Below are positions 25,503 to 36,290 of a DNA stretch of 64,000 bases, piece by piece (the first letter of the stretch is position 1; the number at the start of each line of letters is the position of its first letter). The stretch is taken from the NCBI GenBank assembly GCA_911728435.2, contig OU452210.1:8556001-8620000 (forward strand), given 5' to 3'. The notes below the pieces were generated by a model. It did not search any database. It saw only the letters and a list, made by a program, of their open reading frames with translations, and was not told the origin of the DNA. Both the position numbers and the translations under genes were made by a program. This DNA is from Apoderus coryli. Its lineage: Eukaryota; Arthropoda; Insecta; Coleoptera; Attelabidae.

Positions 25503-25655
25503 AATATTGAAGAACGCGTTTTTTCCACTTCGCCAAAAGACTTTTTTAAACCTAGACGAGCGTTTCCCTGACAATATTAGCATTCTCAGGAGATAATTTA
25601 AGTTTTAATTTTAAAAATTGTTTTGGCAAAGTGGGAAAACGTGTTTCTCAATATT
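25503..25655. repeat. Fold-back element, family A, copy 2
   Basis: The left arm (25503-25538, including AACGCGTTTTTTCCACTTCG) is the near-perfect reverse complement of 25621-25655 (GTGGGAAAACGTGTTTCTCA). The centre contains GACAATATTAGCATTCTCAG, similar to the centre of the copy at 50845-51009. Confidence 0.8.
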
Positions 25656-28198
25656 CACAAGCTGTTAATATTAAGTTACACTAAAATAACTATAACTTTT
25701 TGATTAAAGTACCAAGTGCCAGGTATGCCGATATAATGACAACATTGATAATACTTTTGACAGGTCAAAATTATCCTGACATTTCATTGCTGCCTTGATG
25801 CTGTGGTAAATATTATTTGCAACTTTGGAACTTACCGTAACCTAAAACATATTTTTAAGACTATCATCTGATATAGAATTCAATTATTTAAAGAAAAGTT
25901 TCTGTAGAGTTTGTACCTAAAATAATTAGGAAAGCAGGAATTCAAAAGGGTTTACTATGGTCTATTTTTTAAAATCACCTAAAGGTAGCTTTGGAACACG
26001 TTTATCCAAATAGAACCAAATAATTGTTTGTAGAACTACAGCAGTTCTAATTACAAAATTATTTTATACGAACGTTCTGCTGGATGATGACTATAATGAT
26101 GTTTTAATGTGCGAATATAATATAAAATTTATTCTGTGCATTGATCCTCTTCGCACATATTGAATGGTTTATCCAATAACCATTCAGAAAATCATAAATA
26201 CTAATTGAAACGCACTGTTTGAAATATTTATTTCATTTGCCATTTTAAGGCAAATATTAAAATTAACTCGTAATATGACGCATCATATATTCAAAAGTTG
26301 TTAAATATTTCATTAACAGTTATCAACCATATTCCAGTTGAAAAACATTATATTAATTTTACACTACTAGCCACGTGTCGGCTTAAATGGTCATATATAG
26401 TTGTTGATGGAAATTGTGAGCATACATGTTTGGGAAACTTTTCATTAAAGTGTGTCCATTTTCATTAAAATTTATGTTGAATGAAGTACTAATTAAATGA
26501 CACATTGTTTATTTTTGAATCAAATGAATATTCTTCAATATTTTGAGGTACTCCGGGAATGTTGTTATTAGTTATTTATAAATAACTTAAAAACATCGGT
26601 GTTTTAAAGATTTTGTAGGATAGCAATTGTAAAATATTATTTTTGTGACTTCATTGTGTAAAAAATCACATTATCGTGCATTTAGACGATTCTTTAGGGG
26701 CCTCTATTCTGTAATTTAGGGCCATGGAAAAAAAAAGATTATTGTTACATTGTCTGTATCTTGTTTACATTGTATCCGAATCTGGCAGATTGCCTCTGAG
26801 ACACCCTGTATAAACAATCTTTTGAATAATTAAAATGAAATATGCTGTACGGAAAATAAGATGTTGTTTTAATTAGACTCAATATTTTCCATATAATAAT
26901 CATTATTTTGAAATGCTTCTAAATAAAAGTGATAAAATGCATGAGCGTGGAGCGTTATTCTTCTAACACTCATATCATTAGTATCGGCCATACATTGCAA
27001 GTTTCAGCAACAGGTAGTCTTCAAGCAGTTGATTTTGCAGTTAGAAAAGTTTAAATCAATTGTATGATATGGTTTTCTTTTAAAATTATGCACTGCAATA
27101 TAAAGAAACGATGGATTCATCTCAAGATAAAGATCGGATATAAATAGATAGGTTGCGTTATTTTATTACATTTCGCTAGGTCATTTAATTGTTATTACAG
27201 AAGAACTCAAGTCAGAATTTCATTGTAATCATAAACTGCGATTATCGACTCAGCAGAACAATAAATAAGCAGGTTATTGTTTTTATATTTAATTTAACCT
27301 TATTTCTGCTTTTAAGAACAATAAAAAAATCATAATAATGCAATATTATTGTTACCTAACAATAATACTATATTTTATAGGTGTGTTTTCTAATATAAAC
27401 ATTAATATAGGAGTGTAACAACAATAAATGGCAAATTGTGTTATAGAATTAATTCTATTCAATATGGAAATCAACATTTGATATTACTTACTATTGATTT
27501 TTTATAAAAGTTTGATTTATTTGGGAAAGTATATATACTTCGCTTTGTTTACCAGTGTGGTTCAAGAATTTTTCTAGTGGGAAATTTCTATTTTATTTAA
27601 ATATGAATCCAGTCCAGTTATCTAAAGTATTAAAAAATAAATTCTGCATTTGGCTTGAAAAAACAAGTACCATATTATACCTAATGGTTTTTTCTATGAT
27701 AACACCACGACTATGGTCTAATTTTTAAATCGAAAATTAGGAACTCTTTAGGGATGTATGAATGAGTTCGTCTGTTGGCCTTTTTGAATGCACTAATCAG
27801 TATGCATAGCAGTCCATTCTCACAGTGAAGAAAATGATAAGTCTATCTTCACTCATTGTTGTCTAAAAATGTATAAACATTTTCTTTGTTTTTAACCTGT
27901 TTCGGAAATATAAATTTCAATCATCAGCCCTTTACGAACAATTTGTAAAGGTAAAACAATAATATAGCAATCCTACAGCATATACGAATTGCACATAAAA
28001 TGACTCAAATAAACAAGTACTTAAAAAAACTATTAATAACATTACATAATTCACACTTCATCAAAACATCAATACATAACAAAAAGGATCGTCAAAATAC
28101 ATATTAAAATGAATAACTTGAAACTATTCCAAATGTTAAAATTATTAGACCAACTCTGAAGGCTATAGTGGTAATTTTCTTTGTAAAAATTTTTTTTT

Positions 28199-28375
28199 TC
28201 AAAACCAGTATTCAGCTTCTGACGCTCTAGAAGGCACAGGGTATAGGTTGTTGAAACATAGACGAAATGTTGTTAATTTGGATTCAACGAATTCAGGTCG
28301 TCTACGAATAGTCCATAGTATTGCATCTAGGACCTCTTCTATGAAAGGCCTTTCTTGTAGTGGGGTTCGCAAGTT
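28199..28375 (-). pseudogene. Unassigned coding-like fragment
   Basis: The minus strand is open for about 58 codons with balanced composition (RPFIEEVLDAILWTIRRRPE, then FNNLYPVPSRASEAEYWF) in DNA where most frames close within 20 codons. There is no ATG and no splice site I trust. It could be a relic of a mobile element or of an old gene; I do not recognise it. Confidence 0.3.
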
Positions 28376-28974
28376 TTTTTAGCGACAACTTGTAAACCAC
28401 ACCTACCTAAAAATGTTCGTTTTTTAATATACCTTACACTCGTATTTACCTACGACCAACACCCTGTGTAAAATTTTCATATCTGAACTCGTATATCCTT
28501 GTAATAAAAATAGTTGATATGCCAATATTTTAAAGCTAATAATGAATTGTGGAAACTGTAGAATATGCATTGTCGAATGATTTTAAAAAAATATTAAAAA
28601 TTAAAAACACTCGGGTGTATTGTTGGTTGGTGCCTAACATTAACTGTGCAAGGATTTTTGGTCTAGGAGGATACATTACTCGGTTTTAAATTTACTTGAT
28701 TGATGTCTGAGAAACATTCGGCCTTAAATATCATTCACGTATAACATATTTTATACTTACAATGAGATTCCTTTTCCTTTTAAACGTCTCAAAAATTAAT
28801 TAAAATATTTTTTATTAATTTTCATGTCGAAAAAAAAAAGTTAAATTTAAATTAGAATTCACGAGGAACTGTTTGAAGCGGAGAACAAATTAATAGAATT
28901 TTTTTCATGTACGTTTTATAAACTGTGTTGCAAATTATTGGCATTTTTAAAATGAAAATATTACAATTCAAATC

Positions 28975-28998
28975 ATATATATATATATATATATATAT
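28975..28998. repeat. (AT)n microsatellite
   Basis: An uninterrupted TA/AT dinucleotide run of about 24 bases. Confidence 0.9.
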
Positions 28999-30534
28999 CT
29001 TGAACAATGTTTTTGGGGAGTCTGCCTTGTTCAAGATTTAATTATAACACTTGCCGAAAGATTGTTCAACTCTTTATATATATATCTTTTTTTTTTTTGT
29101 GTTAATGGCGTGTAAAAGTATGGATGAAGTAATTCCCAATTACTGTTTACGTGGCCTGAAATCTGAAATGGAAATCATAGTTTTTTTAATTCTATTATAG
29201 GTGGGTTGCTATTATTAGAAACATTTTTAGAAAAAAATCTACTTCCCTGTTTTTTGTTAATACCTCATAGAGTAAAAACAAATCAATGTATTATGTCACT
29301 CTAAAGCTTCATATTGAAACTTTGAGGGACGCCTTTTTGGACACGTTGTATATTTATTAGTCTTAAATTTGGTGAAATTGTTAGTTTGAAAATTCTATAC
29401 TGATTACGTTGAATGGAATTATTACAATTTTCTATGGATAGAGATAACTAACACACGCATGAACGCACGTGTCACTTGATTCGGTGCAGTGCAGTGGTGT
29501 AGATTATTGTATAAGAGGTGTATTGGATTCATCCAAAAGTACCTTGACACATATAATAATCATCTGTTTATTTTCCCATGGTTTTATTGCCCAAAGTTCG
29601 ATTATATGCCTAAGTAAGTATATTAATTTTTCTTTTTATTGTTTCATATATTGAAAACTGTTTAAATAACTAAATCATGTTTTTAATAATATAAATTTAA
29701 ATTTGTCACTTATAATTTTAAATTTACATCTCTTTCAAACAAGGAAATACAATTTCAAAGGTTTTCCAACAATTCAGTAAAGCTATTTACGAATTGAAAC
29801 AATCGTTTAATCATAAACATCATAAAAATTTAATTATGAATGTTACTAAACTTGTAAAAATTTATTTTTATATATTATATTATCATAATTTGTATAAAAT
29901 CTGGTGAATTGTAAAAAATATAGATTTAATTAGTGTTGTGAAAGATAATATGAAATCTATATTTTTGAAACTCTGTTATCTGGAGCTGTTTCCAACCTTT
30001 GTCTCTATTCTTTAGGTTTTATATTTATATTATGAAAACAAAACTAAAATACATGTTTAAGGAATATTAAAAGTATGTGGTGAGGTCCGTCAGATACTTG
30101 ACTAGACAATACGGATTGCAAAAAATCATCAATCTTATGACTTTACAACGTAAATTAGGATTTTGTTTCTCCTCGACAGCTGTGCATATCTTCTGTAGGT
30201 TTCTTGTATGAAAAAACTATTAGCATAACCTTTCCAAGAATACGCAAATAATTATATTATCAGGTTTGGTGTTTTAGATTTTTATAGTTGGACGAAATTA
30301 AACATATTTGTTGCTAGTATTAATCCAAATATTTAAAGCTATAAGGCTATTTTTATTTTTGAATTATTAAGAATATCCAAATAAAAATGTGCAACTCTGT
30401 TTAAGCTTTTGATAGAACCAAATCCGAATAATATAAAGTAATTAATAATATCTATTTTCCGTATATATTGCGCTTTTTCTTGTTTAATATTTAATAAACG
30501 TCTCCGCCTATGAATAATGCATCTGCTATAGCAA

Positions 30535-30720
30535 CATAAAGGCGCGTAATCTGTTGCGTCGCGGCGTCCGTCTTATGCGTCGGCGTCGGTGTAATATACC
30601 GAATGCCGAATACCCTGATGGACCGTCAGTTTATTTCACAAAACGTAGTGGTAAGGTGTGGCAGAATTTTTTTTCATACAGTCGATCATGTAATTTGGCA
30701 ATAGAATAATATAAAAAAAC
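30535..30720 (+). promoter_or_regulatory. Internal promoter and leader of the short Rho GEF isoform
   Basis: A compact CpG-rich patch (for example GTTGCGTCGCGGCGTCCG near 30554 and GCGTCGGCGTCGGTG near 30576) sits in otherwise very AT-rich intron. It is followed by an initiator-like GTCAGTTTAT near 30626 and then an ATG-led exon. A start-stop pair ATGTAA lies at 30688-30693, 27 bases before the main ATG. An in-frame TAA at 30712 rules out coding from farther upstream. Confidence 0.55.
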
Positions 30721-30870
30721 ATGACTTCGTCACTTAGAAAAGAGTTAAGACTACGTCTACAGGGTTGTTCAACAGGTGATGAGCAACACTATCAAGATGA
30801 TAATGTAACAATGGCGTCTTTGCCACTTTTGGGCGCCAATAGTAACATCGACGCCGCTGCCTGCTTTTCG
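30721..30870 (+). CDS. ARHGEF17: Alternative first exon of the Rho GEF (short isoform)
   Basis: ATG 30721 (A at -3) opens exactly 50 codons (MTSSLRKELRLRLQGCS at the start, SNIDAAACFS at the end) up to the donor TCG|GTAATC at 30870/30871. The end is phase 0, the phase required by the DH exon at 30941. The intervening intron is only 70 nt and ends TTGTTTTGCAG. The predicted isoform begins with this peptide and enters the DH domain at once, lacking the 587-residue disordered region. The donor is not perfect, but frame, phase, intron length and local base composition agree. Confidence 0.7.
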
Positions 30871-30940
30871 GTAATCAACCGCGATGCATTTGTGAAGTCT
30901 TATTATTGTTATGTTCATTGTGCGATTGTTTGTTTTGCAG

Positions 30941-31018
30941 GATACCAGGACACATGTTCTCATTGAGCTCTATGACAACGAAAGAATATACGTTGAATCG
31001 TTGCAAATCATTTGTAAT
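30941..31018 (+). CDS. ARHGEF17: Exon 3: start of the DH (RhoGEF) domain
   Basis: The exon runs from acceptor TTTTGCAG to the perfect donor AAT|GTAAGT: 78 nt, phase 0 on both sides. It encodes RTHVLIELYDNERIYVESLQ plus a few residues, the first conserved helix of a DH domain (pattern: hydrophobic, E-L, E-x-x-Y-V, S-L). It is shared by both predicted isoforms. Confidence 0.93.
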
Positions 31019-33837
31019 GTAAGTTAACCTAACAATAATCGCTATTATGATTTTCTATTATTTGTATTATCGTTATACATTGGTGCTCCGTTATTATTAT
31101 AGTGAAATTTTACTCCTTTTAAAGACCTTCAATATAAACATACTTTTTAGGGTTTTGAAGATACACAGATCTGAATATGGTTGCTGAATTATATGCTCGA
31201 CAAGTTTTAAAATAAAGTAATACATTTAATAAAATTGTTCAAGGTCGGATGAAACAGAATGAACAAGAAAACTCAAGAACTTTTCTTATTAATCGTCTGC
31301 TGTTGATTAATCAAACAGTTTTTATGTATTTAGTGTATATTGTGAAACCAAAATTTATATTTGATTCCAAATTTCTGGAAGTTATTGTTTTCGAGTAACC
31401 AAAACTGTTGTAAATCATATTGGCCATTAAATTATTAATAAGATGTGGTTTTCGAGACGAACATAAGATATTTTAGACTATTATTCTTAAACTTTTAAAC
31501 CTTTTTTCCTCTTATTGAGTTATGTCAGGTTAAAATAGTTAATGTTAGTTTATAAAAAACGAATTCGGTTCATTCATTGTTATAAAGGTCACATGAACAT
31601 TTTGAATTTAAAATATCGTGCATATATTAGATGATATGACATAAAACTATATTCAGATGGGTAATTTTCACATTGTTTCTTGAATTTGTGTTGCAGGTTT
31701 TAAATGAAAAACTTCTTTCCTAATTTTGACCGTTAAATCGGCATAGGATGTTTTTAAATGTTTGCTACTCTTATTAGTTTCATTCAAGACAAAAAAATCT
31801 GTATACATTCTATACATGTATGAATGTAAATTCTTACAGAAGGTAAATGTTATGAATTTGTTAGGCTCTAAGATAAATATTGTTTGATAAGTTGTTCCGA
31901 GTTGCTAGACTGCTGTTTTTTTTTTAGGCGTTAAACGTAATATTATCTAGATATGAGTAATTGGTTACTCGATATTATTCAGAATAGAAAAATAGATTTA
32001 ATTAGCGTTTTAAATAAATCACCGCTTGAAAAATTCTCCCTATTATTTATGGTAGAACCCTGAAAAGGAGTTAAGTAAGCGGTTAAAAATCGAAGCTCTG
32101 TGTATATAATTTACTTTGTACCGCCGATTTTTATTGACTTTAGATTCCTTGTTTAAATTTAATTAGAATAGTTTTGAACAAGTCAGTCTTGTATAATAAT
32201 TTAATAAACACAAGTAAACTTTATTCGGAAATCAAGTGGTAACATTTTAATGGGCAATTACATTATAAAATATGAATTTTCAGGTTTTTTAAATGATTTA
32301 TTTATCATAAAGCTTGAAGCAGCAGGATGCACCCGTTTGTGCCTTAAATTGGAATTGAAAACTACAAGTACAAATTTTAATTTAATTTCGCGCAAACATG
32401 TAGGTAAAGTTGAGCTATCTCTGTTGTTAATATTAAAGCTAATAAGTTGGTTCAATTAGTGGCGTTTTATGCTGATTACAGTGCAATATAAATACCTTAT
32501 AAACCAGCTATACAATTTTGGAGCTAGCAATAATGGCCAGAACACCCGATATATGACATACAAATTAAGAATTATTTAAGCCTTTATCTAAGACACTTTC
32601 TACAATAGTAAAAAGCTTTCGCCTTGGTCGTCTAGAATACCTTTTTAATGAGATTGGCGATTTTTTTTTTATTTATACAGTGTGATTTTTGTTCTGTTTG
32701 CATGTATGAAGTTAAGTTGAAATAATGATGATGTATAATGGGGTTGAAAAATACAGTTATTTCCAACAAAACTACAACAAATAAATTATTTTCAATGGAT
32801 ATAATTTAGTAGGATATTAAACGTAAAAAACTTAATATTATTGGCAATTGATTTGCTGATTTTGAGCTCTGGTCCTGTGCGTGCTAACTTAAATGATATA
32901 TAAATTGTCATTGTGTGTATTTTGAATGTTCTTCAAGTTTGGTTTGAAAAATTCCAAAATACGTCAATGTATTGAAGGAACTACCGGTAATAAAAAGTTT
33001 GCGAAGACTGAGAATACGGAGCATACTCAAATTGGTTTATTTTGACGCTTTTTTAATAAACCTTTAGAAAATAAATTTATTTGATTATTAGTATTAAAAA
33101 GAAACTAATAATTTTTCTAAAATATTTAAAACTTAACAATATATATATTTTTGATTTTAAGCACTAATATAATATAATGTTCAAACTGATAGCTTTTGTA
33201 TTTCGATAAAACGTAAGTATATGAATTTAAGACAAATATTTTCTTTTGAGTATTAAATAACTACTTAAATTATAGTTTAAAAACTGCATATATTTGTTAT
33301 TTCAATATCATATCTGCGCATGTTTTTAATTAGTATTTGTTTTTATAAATATTGGAAAATTTTCAAGGCACTATTGAATTACCAAGCTTTTAATTTTATT
33401 CGTTTACAATCCAAGTTGATTATTATTTTATTGATTAAAACTATATTCATAGCATATAAAAAAAACAAGAGTAATAAACAGAGAAAAGAACATTGGCTTT
33501 AGCTCGTTTCGTACACCGCTTTTCCAAAACAAAAATTTGTGTCGTTTAAAATAATTTTTTTCCGAACATAAAACTAATTAAAAATAACTTAATATTTGCT
33601 CGTCATGTTACCCCGGGAAAGTGTGTTTTATTTCACAAATATTAAGTAAATTTCATGGTTACAAATTAAAAGTTTTTTAATTTTTTCATTAAACACTAGT
33701 AATAGCAAATTCTGAAAGATTACTAACGGTTAAATTGTGGACATTGACTTTTTAATTACAATCATTTTAATCAAGTATGAAAATGAATTTTGTAGCCAGA
33801 TCTACTTATTAAGAAGAAAATTAATAATTTACGGCAG

Positions 33838-34371
33838 CAGTGGCGACTCGTGATGCTAAAAACTAGAGGTGCTGTGGATACTTAAATACTAGCTCGCGAA
33901 CTGTAGTTTCCATGCTATAACTCTAACATAGAATCTAATAAATCGGTCTGATTTTCTTTAGACTCTTGAAAAGTGTAGACATATCTAGATGTTCGGCAAG
34001 TATTTTAACCAATTCGATTGTAAAATTTATGAAACCATGAAAAATCCCCGGATTTTGGGATGTATCGATTTCATCATGACCTCTAAGAAGGAATGCAATG
34101 TGTTATCTTTGACACCGGGTACCGGTTTCTCGTTACATTCGCGTTAAACTTTTGAATATATTGAATATAATGCTCCATAATATTAACGGAATTCAATAAG
34201 GATCAGTTCAGTTTGATTGTGTAAATGTTGCTTCAATTCTTGATGTTTTACTTTCCCGCACAGTCTGTCTGTCTTCGGATCTTGTCGGGACAGTTTTGAG
34301 GCGATACAACCGATTTTTTTAGTTTTGTCTTGGCTTAAATAGACCAAATCGGTAACCCAAACCTGTGCCAT
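33838..34371 (-). pseudogene. Degenerate hAT-type transposase fragment (DUF4371-like)
   Basis: Minus-strand frames contain KDNTLHSFL, then after a frameshift GHDEIDTSQNPGIFHGFINF and LAEHLDMSTLFK, then QTDLLDSML in another frame. This is the order of the DUF4371 region of hAT-related ZMYM1/ZNF862-like transposases. The edge at 33838 reads CAGTGGCGACTC, like a hAT terminal repeat. The upstream frame (34183-34371, minus) is probably part of the same relic. The C-terminal dimerisation region is missing. Confidence 0.65.
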
Positions 34372-34595
34372 GCTTTTTCACCTCCAAACAGTACAAACTA
34401 AAACGAGCATTGGCTTTGTCACAAACACATAATATCTAATTATTTATCAGGTAAGAAACAATTATTAAACTTTCTTCTATTATAAAATCGGACATGCATT
34501 TTTTCTGCATACTTGTAATGAAACATGTATTAAATTTTAAATAATATTAATTATTAATACTTCTTTAAATGTTTATTCTTGGACCGTTCTGTAGT

Positions 34596-34975
34596 TACTT
34601 TTTTTTATTACTATTTCTTAGGGTATATGTTCAAATAGTAAAATATCGCAAAACAAAAATAAACAAAAAACAGTACGACAATAAAAATTATTAGAATCTA
34701 AAACTGGTATGGTTTAATACCGAAACAAATTCTTCTTACTGTCCCCTTATATTCATTTGTGTGAATGTGGATAAATGGTTGTCATGCATGTTGATTTTAT
34801 ACATTATTAAATGGCTCAAAACATGTATAGCTTTTGGTATTGTGTCCAGACACCTGATGAAGCCAACTGATTGACGAAACGTTGTGTTTATAAATATGAC
34901 ATAAAATAAAAAACAAGTTTTTATTTTTGTTTTGCGATATATTTCTGTTTGAAGAAATAGTAATAAAAAAAAGTA
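34596..34975. repeat. Fold-back element of about 380 bp with long arms
   Basis: The left arm (34596 to about 34671) and right arm (about 34908 to 34975) are inverted copies: TACTTTTTTTTATTACTATT at 34596 against the complement of AATAGTAATAAAAAAAAGTA at 34956-34975, and ATATCGCAAAACAAAAATAA against TTATTTTTGTTTTGCGATAT at 34921-34940. Inside, at 34854-34880, sits CTGATGA plus 15 bases plus GAAAC. No open frame. Confidence 0.8.
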
Positions 34976-35609
34976 TTTCCAAAAGAAAACTTAAAAATTA
35001 ACGCAGGAAGAGGTGTGTGCGGGAAACAGCGGGTATATGTATAGTGATGCAAAGATCCTTCTCTCTTCGTTCATTATGTTTATTCATTTCGATATTTGTA
35101 CCGTTTCTTTCGCACGGGACTATAATATGAGACCGACCGGAGTTTTACAATATTTTATCAACATAAAACTGTGTTTAAAGCCTACGATGCGTTGCAATTA
35201 TAACACACTGGTCCTTAGCAGCTCTGCAGCAGTCATGGACCAGCCGCCCCTGTACTGCAGTCTCACAATTCAATGCGTGGGCATTCGAACCATTTGACAT
35301 AATATATAACAATTCTTTACGGCACTTAAACACTGTGAAGACAAACATAAACTATTTCCAAGGGATAACTGTTTGCTGTTTACAATAGTTGTATTTGAAC
35401 TCTATCTTCCGGGTATGTCTGATACTCCAGAAAGAAATTATATATTTATTTATATTTTTGGCGTGGATAAGTCGGTTGATATCTTTATTGACATTTGTAT
35501 ATTTCCTATGACCATATATCCCCAAATTACGTGATTATGTTCGGAATATTATGGTCAAGAAAGTATGTTAGGATATTAGTCATGTATAATTTTTCGCCTA
35601 CAAAGGTAT

Positions 35610-36290
35610 GTTCCTAAAATGTTCAGAGTCGAACAAGTCACCGATCTGTACACTTATAACCCAAGGGCTTAAGCGCTGGAGTTTAACATAGATCCGTTGA
35701 AAACATTATATTTCCCATAAAGGGAAATTCCTTTCTGTTCTCCCGAGATCAACCTCACACTATGCTAAAAGTACGGAATCATCAGCATACAGGAGCAGCA
35801 TGATAATATCAGTTTTGCTATTAACACTCCTGTAAACATTTCTCTCTTGAAAAAAGTCAATATCAGATATAAAAAAGGGACCAGAAACGGATTCAGAGAT
35901 TCGCCCTGTCAAAACTTTTAGAAATACAGTGTCCAGAATTTACTAATGTTGCATTACTCCACACGTCTAAGCAACACCCGGTTAAATATTTTTGCGGCAC
36001 AATTGATTAGTAAAGCAATCCCTCTATAATTTGACGGGTCTCTCTGTCAACATTTTTTGTGTATCATATAGTCATCAAGACGCTACTCCATGGTAATGGT
36101 AATGGTATTTTATTAAAGAGACATGTTAAACAGAGGAGCGAATTTTGTGTCAAACTTTGATAAAATGCATATGGAAAACCATCGAAATCAGAAACCTTAT
36201 GTTTTTAAGTCGAGAAAAAAGTCTCCCATGTTAATATTCACATTTCAAAACTGAAGATTATCTGGCCGTGGCACAGCTGTCTCCATGTTC
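35610..36290 (-). pseudogene. Degenerate non-LTR reverse transcriptase
   Basis: Read on the minus strand, broken frames contain FDGFPYAFYQSL followed by LFNKI (early RT motifs), then DPSNYRGIALLINCAAKIFN (RT motif 1 to 2 region), then LLLYADDSVLLA, the catalytic YADD block. They are in the correct order from high to low coordinates. Several frameshifts and stops separate them. It is typical of Jockey/RTE-like elements; the clade cannot be fixed from these pieces. Confidence 0.75.

Larger units (their letters stand above)
19933..30534 (+). other. Intron 2 of the long isoform, upstream part
   Basis: Very AT-rich. It holds one fold-back element (25503-25655), solo CACCCTGTATA-type ends (25021, 26801), a terminus CCGGGTGTTTCAAAG near 23028, an unassigned minus-strand coding-like stretch (28199-28375) and an (AT)n tract (28975-28998). 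No exon that would keep frame was found between exon 2 and 30.7 kb. Confidence 0.55.

Noticed and set aside
35013..35297. 94-codon plus-strand frame in a GC-richer patch, considered as another alternative first exon
   Set aside because: No donor in a phase compatible with exon 4 and no recognisable protein; the composition shift could come from a degraded repeat.
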